From: Bacteroidia bacterium
GTDB taxonomy: Bacteria > Bacteroidota > Bacteroidia > SpSt-205
DNA length: 64,000 nt
NCBI GenBank assembly: GCA_026414975.1
Contig: JAOAHZ010000011.1
Coordinates: forward strand, 30,518 to 94,517
Direction of reading: 5' to 3'
Position numbers and translations under genes: made by a program. The notes beneath the pieces are model-generated. The model was given only the letters and a program-made list of their open reading frames with translations. It had not been told where the DNA came from and ran no database searches. This document shows, piece by piece, positions 50,514 to 59,354 of this stretch (position 1 is the stretch's first letter; every line of letters starts with the position of its first letter).

Positions 50514-52895
50514 TTAGGGAGCCAGTAGGAGGATTTTTTCACTCCCTAACCCTTCCTGCTCGCGAATGAAATAAAGACCCGGCGCATAAGGAAGGCTGAC
50601 CGAGGAGAGACCCTCTGGAACGGAAAAGCTGCCCATCTGCCTTCCAGCAGCATCCCATACTTCAAAGGTAAGCGGACCCCTACTGAGATTGCGAATCCAC
50701 AGCTGACCTGTAACTTGAGTGGGATAAGCCTGCCATTTCTTGACGCTCTCCCCACCGAACGGCAGGGAACCAGGGGTGCCAGAAGACATCTGCAATCGCA
50801 TGACAAATGCATCAGCAGCCCCCCCATGAGGATCCCCAACACTACGGGGAAAGTTGGGAGAGTCTGTGAAGCCAGCTACGTAGACCACTCCAGCCGTATC
50901 TACAGCGATCGCCCTCGCCTCATCCAAGCCGCTTCCCCCTATGTAAGTGCTATAGAGAAGCTGAGTACCCTGAGGATTGAGTTTGAAGGCAATCGCATCC
51001 TGAAGGCCCCCGCTATAGGTTTGACTAATGGCATTTGAAGTAGTGGGAAAAACTGGATTTCGCCCAGCTCTACCCGCTACATAGATATTCTTAGCTGTAT
51101 CAACCGCAATGCTATACCCTATCGCTTCACCCGACGCCCCAACCAGGGTACTCATAACCAGCTGAGCAGCCCGAGGAAGGGACGGATCAGGATTGAGCTT
51201 TACAACAAACACATCTCGATTTCCAGCCGACAACGTACCATCGTAGCTCCCCAGAGTGGTAGGGAAATCGGTGGCTGTCGTAGAACCTGTGAGATACACG
51301 AATCCGTCTCTATCCAATGAAAGGTCGTGGATCGCAGTCTGGTTATTTCCACCAATATAAGTGCCGTACTGAATGGTTGTGCCGGTGGAATTAATCTTGA
51401 CAAAAAAGCCGCTACCGCCTGAGCCAGGGGTAGGCCTATATCCGCCCGCCCCCAACGGAAAATCAGTAGACCCGGTATATCCCGCCAAGTACATATTACC
51501 TGAAGCATCTAAAGCGACCGATGCGCCTTCGTCGATTGAACTGCCTCCGAGAAAAGTACCATAGATCAGGTCCGCTGTCCCTCCCCCGGCAGGATTGAGC
51601 CGGAGTACAAACGCATCTGCAGGTCCCCCTAAAGTTCCATCTAAAGCTGTGGCCGTTTTAGGAAAGTTGGAAGAGTATGTTACACCCGTAGCATAGATAT
51701 GACCCAAAGCATCTACTACTACGCTAAACCCTTCGTCAGTTTGGCTACCGCCCACGTAGGTTCCATAGAGGAGCTGAGTACCCGCTGCGTTGAACCGTAC
51801 GACAAAAGCATCCTTATTGCCCCCAGGAGAGGGTTTAATCGGAGAATAAGCACCTGACGTGGTAGGGAAGTTAAGGACAGTAGTGTAGCCCGTGAGGTAA
51901 AGATCGCCTTGACTATTTAGGGCAATGGCATAGGCTTCATCCTGTCCCCCAGCTGTACCTCCGCCACCGAAGAACGTAGCGTACCGAATCTCTCCCGTAG
52001 CGGGATTGAGCCTGACGAAAAAGGCGTCTGTCCCGTCAAGGCTCTGATCATAGGCCCCCGTACTCGTCGGAAAAGTAGCAGAAGAGGTCGCCCCGCAGAC
52101 GAAAACTTCATCTTGGCGATAGAGAGCCATCCCACGAGCCGCATCAGCCCCAGACCCACCTAAGTATCGGCTCCATACATAGGGGTCAATCACCAGTGGG
52201 TAACGGGTATCATAAGGTCCTACGCTGAAGCCTATCTCTGAGCCAGAGACCTCCCACCGAACAGGAATAAGATGCCGCTCTCCATTTATGAGCTGGTAGG
52301 CCTGAAGACCCGCCTGCTCCACAAGGCCAAATCGCGTACCAAGAAGTAACCGATCGCCCTGCACTCGGATAGAAAGGGCTCCTTCCACTCGGAGTCGTAT
52401 TTGAGCGGGGTCTGAACCCGGCGCTACTATGTAGTCATATCGCAGCTTCCCTTCATCAAAATACCAGCGCTGATCTATGCCTGTGTAGAGCCGATGCACG
52501 ACCACCTCTCGATATAAAGGAACGAGAGGGGCCCATTGACTGGGATTATTCCCGAAGAAGTAATTGTAGTAGGTAGGTAGTTTGCTTTCACCTTTTCCCC
52601 ACACTGACCCAGACACACCCATGTGAGATAGCCGAATCACATGGCCACGCCGCTCATAGAGTCTGGGGGTAAATTTACTGTGGTCTTCCTCATCGGACTC
52701 TCTGCTCCTTGGACGCAGCTCATAGAAGTCATATACCACGCCTTGTCGAGTTATCCAAGCGTTCAAGCCGTTGAGACGACTTAGATACAGCACGTCAGGA
52801 TGCCACTGGCCGCGATTCTCAATAAAAGCATCCCGTACGCCGGGACTTGCCCCGGCACTGCTGATAAGGATAGAGACTAATACCCACCTCTTCAT
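50514..52895 (-). CDS. SBBP-repeat beta-propeller protein, T9SS cargo
   Basis: 793 residues from ATG 52895 (MKRWVLVSILISSAGAS signal peptide), supported by a TATCTTTG box 7 nt upstream. The N-terminal ~230 residues (FIENRGQWHPDVLYLSR, then PLVIDPYVWSRYLGG) are the usual leader of this family. Seven or so SBBP repeats follow, each like YGTYVGGSQTDEGFSVVVDA...IYATGVTYSSNFP, forming a propeller. The last ~75 residues (AYPTQVTGQLWIRN to SEKILLLAP) are a T9SS sorting domain. A secreted or surface protein with no enzyme motif seen. Confidence 0.9.
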   Translation of the reverse strand: MKRWVLVSILISSAGASPGVRDAFIENRGQWHPDVLYLSRLNGLNAWITRQGVVYDFYELRPRSRESDEEDHSKFTPRLYERRGHVIRLSHMGVSGSVWGKGESKLPTYYNYFFGNNPSQWAPLVPLYREVVVHRLYTGIDQRWYFDEGKLRYDYIVAPGSDPAQIRLRVEGALSIRVQGDRLLLGTRFGLVEQAGLQAYQLINGERHLIPVRWEVSGSEIGFSVGPYDTRYPLVIDPYVWSRYLGGSGADAARGMALYRQDEVFVCGATSSATFPTSTGAYDQSLDGTDAFFVRLNPATGEIRYATFFGGGGTAGGQDEAYAIALNSQGDLYLTGYTTVLNFPTTSGAYSPIKPSPGGNKDAFVVRFNAAGTQLLYGTYVGGSQTDEGFSVVVDALGHIYATGVTYSSNFPKTATALDGTLGGPADAFVLRLNPAGGGTADLIYGTFLGGSSIDEGASVALDASGNMYLAGYTGSTDFPLGAGGYRPTPGSGGSGFFVKINSTGTTIQYGTYIGGNNQTAIHDLSLDRDGFVYLTGSTTATDFPTTLGSYDGTLSAGNRDVFVVKLNPDPSLPRAAQLVMSTLVGASGEAIGYSIAVDTAKNIYVAGRAGRNPVFPTTSNAISQTYSGGLQDAIAFKLNPQGTQLLYSTYIGGSGLDEARAIAVDTAGVVYVAGFTDSPNFPRSVGDPHGGAADAFVMRLQMSSGTPGSLPFGGESVKKWQAYPTQVTGQLWIRNLSRGPLTFEVWDAAGRQMGSFSVPEGLSSVSLPYAPGLYFIREQEGLGSEKILLLAP

Positions 52896-52902
52896 AATCT
52901 TG

Positions 52903-52910
52903 CAAAGATA
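52903..52910 (-). promoter_or_regulatory. TAnnTTTG -7 box of the SBBP-repeat gene
   Basis: TATCTTTG on the minus strand, 7 nt (CAAGATT) before ATG 52895. The in-frame start at 52931 would lie upstream of the box and is rejected for that reason. Confidence 0.6.
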
Positions 52911-53079
52911 GGCAGGCGATAAAAAACTCAAATGATCAACATCAGAGCCCCAATCAAGCCTATCAGAGTAGCTTATAAGCTAATAGACTCTCAGACATGT
53001 GGATACGAAACAGCTCGCGATTTCTACCCTCAGCCCTGTAGATTAAATAAATGCAGTGAAAAGCGACGAGGCTGCAACT

Positions 53080-53478
53080 TTATGAACGCAGTATAGATTC
53101 AAACCAGGCCGATAGCCTGCGACGCGTCGGCGTGTTCAAGTTAGGTAAGCCGTGTATGATTCGGTAGAGCTCATACCCATTGAGAGCCCATACCACCAAC
53201 AAAGCACCCGCTACGACCCCAGAAAGGGGATTTAGCTCCATAGCCGTTTGCCATTCGCCATGTAGCATTCGCTGGGTTCCCCGAGTGAGCCCGCATCCAG
53301 GACACTCTATGCCATAATGAACTTTCCAATAACACCTCTCCTCTCCCGTGTCAAAGTAAGATGATGGCTGCAACCACAGAAAAGGCAGTAGGAAGGCCAT
53401 CCCGATGCGCAGAACAAGTTCTACCACAAAGGGAAAGAGATATCGAACATGGACAGAGCCAGAAAGTCTTGGGTGCAT
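53080..53478 (-). CDS. DUF2752 membrane protein
   Basis: 132 residues with two or three hydrophobic helices. The DUF2752 signature is CPGCGLTRGTQRMLHGEWQTAMELNPLSG. It is a small inner-membrane protein of unknown function, common in Bacteroidota. It stands alone between two larger genes. Confidence 0.88.
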   Translation of the reverse strand: MHPRLSGSVHVRYLFPFVVELVLRIGMAFLLPFLWLQPSSYFDTGEERCYWKVHYGIECPGCGLTRGTQRMLHGEWQTAMELNPLSGVVAGALLVVWALNGYELYRIIHGLPNLNTPTRRRLSAWFESILRS

Positions 53479-53636
53479 AGCATCTGACCTCTTGGGTCAA
53501 ATATAATCACTGCCTTACTTTTCTTGCATCTCCCTGCAGGACCCTATAACCGAGGTAAGCGCCTCCCTTGCTGGATAGCCATCTACTTCAGAGCGGGGAG
53601 AGATGATATTCGTCTGATTTCTTTATTCTTGTGGAT

Positions 53637-55487
53637 ATGAGAGGGATGTGGCTAGAGCAAGCCCGACTTATAGACTGGGAGCGCTTCCCCGAGCAAGAAG
53701 GGGAATACAACTTTGTGCCTCCACATGTGTATATCCGATGGTTTGCCGACGGCTCGCTGAACGCTGCCTATAACTGCGTAGATAGGCACGCTGCTCGCAC
53801 CCCTGACCGAATAGCTCTTATATGGGAGCCCGATGACCCAAAGGCTCCCCCTGTGAAGCTTACCTACCAAGCGCTACAAGCCGAAGTTCAGCGATTTGCA
53901 GGAGTCTTGAAACACTTAGGTGTGGAACAAGGCGACCGAGTAGCGATATACCTACCTATGATTCCGGAGGCTATCATAGCGATGTTAGCTTGTGCTCGTA
54001 TAGGGGCTATCCACACCGTAGTGTTTGGAGGGTTTTCAGCCGAAGCTCTGGCAGGACGGCTGATAGATGCGTCAGCCAAGGTGCTGATCACCGCTGATGA
54101 GGCTTACCGAGGGGGTAAAGTCATCCCTATGAAAGCCCGAGCTGATGCCGCTGTCTCGGAGGCTCGTTGTGTCCAGCATGTCATTCTTATTCGCCACACA
54201 GGTGCTTCCGTACCTTTCACTTCTGGGCGAGATGTAGAGTACGCCCAAATCAAAGAATCGATCCTGCCTTTCACCGATGCCCCAGCGGTAGAAGCCGAGC
54301 ACCCTCTTTTTATTCTCTATACATCGGGCTCGACAGGCAAGCCTAAAGGCGTTTTGCACACTACAGGCGGCTATTTGACCTACGCTGTCCACTCTTTCAA
54401 GACAGTTTTTCAGTACCAGCCCGACGACGTCTATTTCTGTACGGCAGATGTGGGGTGGATCACAGGACACACTTATATCGTTTATGGACCGCTTGCTTGT
54501 GGAGCTACCGTTGTTATATACGAAGGCATACCGAATTACCCTTCACCCAGCCGCTACTGGGAAATTGTAGATAAGTACGGTGTAACGATCTTCTACACCG
54601 CTCCGACGGCCATCAGGGCCTTGATGCGCTTAGGAGACTCTTGGGTCAAGGGTACTTCGCGCAAAACGCTTCGCCTTTTGGGCACGGTGGGAGAACCCAT
54701 CAATCCCGAAGCATGGCAATGGTATCATAAAGTGGTAGGAGAAGAGCGATGCCCAATCGTGGATACATGGTGGCAGACCGAGACAGGGGGTATCCTTATT
54801 AGTCCCATACCGAACAAAACACGGCTCAAGCCAGGTTCTGCCACACACCCATTACCGGGCATAATCCCAGCTCTGATGGATGCAGAAGGGAAGGAAATCT
54901 CAGGGCCAGGAGAAGGAGCTCTTGTCATCAAAACCAGCTGGCCGGGTCAAGCCCGAACTATGTGGGGAGACCATGAACGATTCATGCAAACCTACTTTGC
55001 CCCCTACCCGGGGTATTACTTCACTGGGGATGCGGCGCGCCGAGATGAGGAAGGCTACTACTGGATCATAGGTCGTATGGACGATGTCCTAAATGTATCG
55101 GGTCATCGGCTGGGCACAGCCGAAATAGAAAGTGCCCTCGTCTCGCACCCCGCTGTCGCTGAAGCGGCTGTCGTCGGCTTCCCCCATCCTATCAAGGGAG
55201 AAGGTATCTACGCCTTCGTTTTACTTAAGGCAGGCATACATGTCCCCGATGAAGAAGAACTTCGAGCCGAGCTAATCAAAACGGTAGATAAGGTAATCGG
55301 GCCAATCGCTAAGCCAGACCTCATTCACTTTGCCCCAGACCTACCCAAGACCCGATCAGGCAAAATCATGCGGCGAATCCTCCGAAAACTTATCGTAGGT
55401 GAAACGGACTTCGGAGATATCTCTACCCTGGCTGACCCTTCAGTCGTGGAGAAGCTCCTCAGCACCCGAAAGCCTCTACCAACCTAA
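53637..55487 (+). CDS. acsA: Acetyl-CoA synthetase (AMP-forming)
   Basis: Activates acetate (and often propionate) to acyl-CoA. About 616 residues from ATG 53637; GTG 53631 and ATG 53646 are alternatives. A-motifs: [21 protein letters not shown] (Acs rather than PrpE), [20 protein letters not shown] and [16 protein letters not shown]. The C-terminal [10 protein letters not shown] carries the regulatory Lys that is acetylated in this family. A TATTCTTG box lies immediately upstream. It is convergent with the propionate operon, whose first substrate, propionyl-CoA, it could also supply. Confidence 0.94.
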   Translation: MRGMWLEQARLIDWERFPEQEGEYNFVPPHVYIRWFADGSLNAAYNCVDRHAARTPDRIALIWEPDDPKAPPVKLTYQALQAEVQRFAGVLKHLGVEQGDRVAIYLPMIPEAIIAMLACARIGAIHTVVFGGFSAEALAGRLIDASAKVLITADEAYRGGKVIPMKARADAAVSEARCVQHVILIRHTGASVPFTSGRDVEYAQIKESILPFTDAPAVEAEHPLFILYTSGSTGKPKGVLHTTGGYLTYAVHSFKTVFQYQPDDVYFCTADVGWITGHTYIVYGPLACGATVVIYEGIPNYPSPSRYWEIVDKYGVTIFYTAPTAIRALMRLGDSWVKGTSRKTLRLLGTVGEPINPEAWQWYHKVVGEERCPIVDTWWQTETGGILISPIPNKTRLKPGSATHPLPGIIPALMDAEGKEISGPGEGALVIKTSWPGQARTMWGDHERFMQTYFAPYPGYYFTGDAARRDEEGYYWIIGRMDDVLNVSGHRLGTAEIESALVSHPAVAEAAVVGFPHPIKGEGIYAFVLLKAGIHVPDEEELRAELIKTVDKVIGPIAKPDLIHFAPDLPKTRSGKIMRRILRKLIVGETDFGDISTLADPSVVEKLLSTRKPLPT

Positions 55488-55770
55488 CCTTCCGTAAGAC
55501 CTTTGAATCAGTCCCACCTCTGTCATAACTCTCAAACATCACAAGAGAATCTGATTTACAGGCTTATTGGAAATAGCTCCAAACGGCTTTGAGACTTAGC
55601 GATGAGATTTTAGCTGCCTAAGCTAAGCCCGCCACGAGGGATACACTACTCGCTGACACCATCATACGCAGAGCCAACCTTTTTAGCTTCTAACATTGAA
55701 AGATTGAGATGATCCGCTTAGCCGCACGCCTCGGTAAGCTTTATCTGTTGAGACCTTTCTGGGCCGGTCT

Positions 55771-56664
55771 CTATTTGAGAGAGAGTTCTTTATCTACCGC
55801 CTCGTATGCCTCGTAGCCTATTAGGTCATAAAGGTCCTTCCGAGTCTGCATCTTAGGAAGGAGAGTTTGCGTCTCTCCATGAAGGCTTAGGTGGGTATAG
55901 GCCTCCAACATAGCTTTTGCTGCAATCCGAAGGGCCGATACGGGGAAAAGCACTATCTCGTAACCTAACCGAAACAGGTCTGCAGCAGCAAGGGGTGGCG
56001 TCTTACCAAACTCTGTGAGGTTAGCCAACAGGGGCACCCCCAGAGCCGACCGAACTTCTTGGAACTCTTCTAATGCGGTGAGAGCTTCGGGGAAGATTAT
56101 TTCGGCTCCAGCTTCTATGTAGAGCCGAGCTCGGCGGATAACGCCTTCTATACCCTCTATGGCGTGGGCATCGGTTCGAGCAATAACTACCAGTGAAGGA
56201 GCGAACCGCCGAACGGCGCGAATCTTCTCAGCCATTTGCTCAGCTGGAATGAGCCGCTTACCCGCCAAGTGCCCGCATCGCTTAGGCATTTCCTGATCTT
56301 CTAACTGAATAGCCGCCACGCGAGCCTCTACCAAATGACGACTCAAGCGTAGCACATTCAGAGCTTCTCCAAACCCCGTATCTATATCTACTACAAGGGG
56401 CAAATCTGTAGCTCTTACGATGGCCTGAGCGCGTTCTACGACTTCATCCATTGTAAGGAGGCCCAAATCTGGGAGTGCCAAGCTAGCTGAAAAAGCAGCT
56501 CCAGACAGATAAAGGGCTTCAAACCCGGCGGCCTTCGCCAAAAGAGCGGCTATGGGGTCATGCGCGCCAGGGAGAATGAGCCTTCCCGTTTGGACTCGCT
56601 TCCGAAAGACTTCCGCTATCGCTTCTTGAGAAGGAGGCGTACGAAGAAGCCAGGCCTGCGTCAT
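55771..56664 (-). CDS. prpB: 2-methylisocitrate lyase
   Basis: Splits 2-methylisocitrate into pyruvate and succinate, the last step of the methylcitrate cycle. It has 297 residues. The signature KRCGH is at 128-132 (catalytic Cys 130). Metal-binding Asp residues are in VVDIDTGFGE (93, 95). It starts 4 bp inside prpD (ATGA overlap). A short GAGACC...GGTCTC hairpin overlaps the stop. The 283 bp on to acsA show nothing else. Confidence 0.94.
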   Translation of the reverse strand: MTQAWLLRTPPSQEAIAEVFRKRVQTGRLILPGAHDPIAALLAKAAGFEALYLSGAAFSASLALPDLGLLTMDEVVERAQAIVRATDLPLVVDIDTGFGEALNVLRLSRHLVEARVAAIQLEDQEMPKRCGHLAGKRLIPAEQMAEKIRAVRRFAPSLVVIARTDAHAIEGIEGVIRRARLYIEAGAEIIFPEALTALEEFQEVRSALGVPLLANLTEFGKTPPLAAADLFRLGYEIVLFPVSALRIAAKAMLEAYTHLSLHGETQTLLPKMQTRKDLYDLIGYEAYEAVDKELSLK

Positions 56665-58091
56665 ATCGCTGGATGGGCTAAAAGCTCCATGAGCTCATCT
56701 ACGGGCATATCGATCCAATCAGATCTCTCAGCTAAGAGATGATAGAGCTGCTGTGACTTTTTCAAAGGGTAGGTGCGACGCACAGCCTGCGCAAACTTTT
56801 CCCGAAGGAGGGGTATAGCCTCAGCACGTCGCTGTCGGTGTCCGACCGGATACTCTACGAGCACTCGCTCTGTATGCCCCCCATCTCGGAAAAAGATCTG
56901 TACCGCATTGGCGATGGAGCGCTTCTCTGGGTCTAAATAATCCCGGCTGAAGTCAGGATTCTCCCGTACTTCCATACGCTGGATAATGGCTGGAATACGG
57001 GGGTCAGAAGCGATAGGCTCCTCGTAATGCTCATATGTCAATGTTCCGTACAAAAGAGCTACAGCGGTCATGTATTGGAGGGAGTGATCTCGGTCGGCCG
57101 GATTTCGGAAGGGCCCCGGCTTGTCTATAATGCGAACAGCAGACTCTTGGGTCTCAATCACAATCTTCTCTATCTCTTCCAAGCGGTCCTTAATCACTGG
57201 ATGGAGACGCAAGGCCGCTTCTACGGCCGTCTGTCCATGGAACTCTGCCGGATAAGAGACCTTGTACAAGATATGCTCCATCACATAGCTGCCGAGAGGT
57301 CGGGCAAGACGGACTGGTTCTCCCCCCAAGACGACAGCCTCAAACCCCCACTTGGGAGCTGTGAGGGCAGTGGGATAACCTACCTCCCCTTGATAGGCTA
57401 AGAGAGCCAAGCGCACTCCTCGGCTGGCCGCATCGGCAGCAGCCCATGATTTACGAGGTCCTGTATTGGGAAAATGGCGATAGGTACGCAGCGCCGCTCC
57501 ATCTATGAAGGCATGAGAAACTGCACTGAGAACAGTTTCTCTATCCCCCCCTAAGAGATGGGCCGCTACCGCAGCCGAAGCCACTTTGACATAATGCACA
57601 TGGTCAAAACCCCGCCGATTGAGGCTTACCTCCAAAGCTAATACCCCCTGAATTTCGTAAGCCTTGATAGCGGCGGTCAGTACATCCCGAACCGTATAGG
57701 GAGGTTGGCCTTGGCGGCGACGACGCTGACTTACATAATCCGCTATCGCTAAGATAGCGCCGAAGTTATCAGAGGGGTGAGCCCATTCTTTAGCCAGCCA
57801 TGTATCGTTGTAATCCAGCCAGCGAATGAGCGCTGTTATGGAGAAAGCACCCTGCACGGGGTCCACGACATGGGGCGTACCGGGTACTCGAACCCCGCCT
57901 GGCACGACAGTACCAGGCACTAGGGGTCCAATAAGTTTCGTGCATTCCGGTTTCTCCAATGCCATAAAAGCACAAGCCAGCGAATCTATGAGGGACAACT
58001 GCGCATTATCATAGGCTTCATGACTCAGCGAGACCGTCCCTTGAACATAGTCCGCTATGTCCTGTAAGACTTTATCGTATGGGAGACTCAT
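56661..58091 (-). CDS. prpD: 2-methylcitrate dehydratase (MmgE/PrpD family)
   Basis: 476 residues. It dehydrates 2-methylcitrate in the methylcitrate cycle. Typical segments are SLIDSLACAFMALEKPECTKLIGP, DYNDTWLAKEWAHPSDNFGAILAIADY (catalytic region) and NTGPRKSWAAADAASRGVRLA. It lies between prpC and prpB with ATGA overlaps at both ends, so all three are translationally coupled. Confidence 0.94.
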   Translation of the reverse strand: MSLPYDKVLQDIADYVQGTVSLSHEAYDNAQLSLIDSLACAFMALEKPECTKLIGPLVPGTVVPGGVRVPGTPHVVDPVQGAFSITALIRWLDYNDTWLAKEWAHPSDNFGAILAIADYVSQRRRRQGQPPYTVRDVLTAAIKAYEIQGVLALEVSLNRRGFDHVHYVKVASAAVAAHLLGGDRETVLSAVSHAFIDGAALRTYRHFPNTGPRKSWAAADAASRGVRLALLAYQGEVGYPTALTAPKWGFEAVVLGGEPVRLARPLGSYVMEHILYKVSYPAEFHGQTAVEAALRLHPVIKDRLEEIEKIVIETQESAVRIIDKPGPFRNPADRDHSLQYMTAVALLYGTLTYEHYEEPIASDPRIPAIIQRMEVRENPDFSRDYLDPEKRSIANAVQIFFRDGGHTERVLVEYPVGHRQRRAEAIPLLREKFAQAVRRTYPLKKSQQLYHLLAERSDWIDMPVDELMELLAHPAI

Positions 58092-59203
58092 ATCTTCTTT
58101 CCTCGGGGACCTTTGTACGACACACGGGGGCGATAGAGCCGATTCTCGGCATGCTGTTCTATAACGTGAGCGATAAGCCCAACGCTGCGAGCCGCAAAGA
58201 AGATAGGCGTATAGAGCTCAATCGGTATGCCTAAGAGATAATACACCGGCGCTGCATAATAGTCCAGATTCGGATAGAGTCCCTTTTCGGTGCGCATGAG
58301 GTCCTCACCAAGCTGGCACATCTCTACATACTCATGGCCTTTGCCCGAAGCCTCTACAAGGGACCGGAGAACTTCCTTGAGAAGTTGAGCCCGAGGATCC
58401 ATTTTCCTCATATAGACGCGATGACCGAAGCCCATAATGCGTTCCTTTTGCGCCAGCTTGCGACGAATAAGAGCTTCTAAACCAGCTGGGGTCTGAGCCT
58501 CTAACAGCATGTACATGACAGCTTCATTGGCCCCACCGTGAAGAGGACCTTTGAGGGAAGCCACAGCAGCCGTGAGAGCTCCATACAAATCAGAGAGAGT
58601 AGAGGCAACCACCCGGGCCGCAAAAGTAGAGTTTGGCAGCTCATGTTCGCTGTACGCTATGAGGCTCTGCTCAAAAGCCCGGACTTCAGCGGGCGAAACG
58701 CTCCGACGCACTAAAACCCGAAGAAAATTTTCAGCTAAGGTGTAGCGGGGATCAAACTTTTCTGGTTTTTCGCCAACAGCAATGTGATGGAGGTTGGCGA
58801 CGATTTGGGCTATCTGACCGATTACCTTTGGACCTCGACGCCGCTCAGAGTTAGGGTCAGTTGAGTTAGCCTCTGGGTCAAACCCCGCTAACGCCGAGAC
58901 AGCGGTACGCAGTCGGTCCATAGCATGCATAGAGGCCGGCAGCAAACGAAGAATGTCATACACCGCTGTCGGAATCTCGGCTTGGGTCATCTCTCGTTCT
59001 ATCGCTTGAAGCCGCTCTGGCATCGGTAGCTCCCCCTCCAACAAAAGGCCCACCACATCTCCGTACCCCTTGCTACGGATCAACTCCAAAAGGTCATAAC
59101 CACGAATGACAATCTCCTCCTTTTCTGTATCCAAAAAGGATAGGCTGGTTTCCGCAGCAATCACGCCTTCTAATCCAGGGCTATACGGTTTAGGTTCTGT
59201 CAT
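58088..59203 (-). CDS. prpC: 2-methylcitrate synthase
   Basis: 371-residue citrate-synthase family enzyme joining propionyl-CoA and oxaloacetate. It is the short type seen in Bacillus MmgD and PrpC: GLKGPLHGGANEAVM-like SLKGPLHGGANEAVMYML, MGFGHRVYMRKMDPRAQLL and LIAHVIEQHAENRLYRPR carry the catalytic His/His/Asp set. Context (prpD, prpB) makes the methylcitrate assignment firm over plain citrate synthase. It is first in the operon, behind a TATCTTTG box; no PrpR-type regulator is near. Confidence 0.92.
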   Translation of the reverse strand: MTEPKPYSPGLEGVIAAETSLSFLDTEKEEIVIRGYDLLELIRSKGYGDVVGLLLEGELPMPERLQAIEREMTQAEIPTAVYDILRLLPASMHAMDRLRTAVSALAGFDPEANSTDPNSERRRGPKVIGQIAQIVANLHHIAVGEKPEKFDPRYTLAENFLRVLVRRSVSPAEVRAFEQSLIAYSEHELPNSTFAARVVASTLSDLYGALTAAVASLKGPLHGGANEAVMYMLLEAQTPAGLEALIRRKLAQKERIMGFGHRVYMRKMDPRAQLLKEVLRSLVEASGKGHEYVEMCQLGEDLMRTEKGLYPNLDYYAAPVYYLLGIPIELYTPIFFAARSVGLIAHVIEQHAENRLYRPRVSYKGPRGKKI

Positions 59204-59212
59204 AAACTAGCG

Positions 59213-59220
59213 CAAAGATA
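59213..59220 (-). promoter_or_regulatory. TAnnTTTG -7 box of prpC
   Basis: TATCTTTG on the minus strand, 9 nt before ATG 59203. It drives the prpC-prpD-prpB operon and lies 96 bp from the palindrome at 59316. Confidence 0.6.
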
Positions 59221-59315
59221 ACCTATGAGTCTCAACGAGTCAGGAGGTTAGGATTCTGCCGCTACCGTATCGGGCCATTTTTACCCCATCAGCTAAGATG
59301 AATCTTTTTGGAATG

Positions 59316-59350
59316 GGGGTGCGCCAGCGCCGGAGGCGCTGGCGCACCCC
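59316..59350. repeat. Dispersed palindrome, copy 2
   Basis: Arm GGGGTGCGCCAGCGCC (59316-59331), loop GGA, exact complementary arm (59335-59350). Both 16-nt arms are identical to those of the copy at 13112; only the loop differs. A TTTTT run sits just upstream, as at the first copy. It starts 4 bp after the stop of the PaaN-like gene and lies before the prpC promoter. Confidence 0.85.
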
Positions 59351-59354
59351 ACCC

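Noticed and set aside
58088..59203. Plain citrate synthase for the prpC gene
   Set aside because: The sequence alone fits both, but the coupled prpD and prpB genes make methylcitrate synthase the better call.
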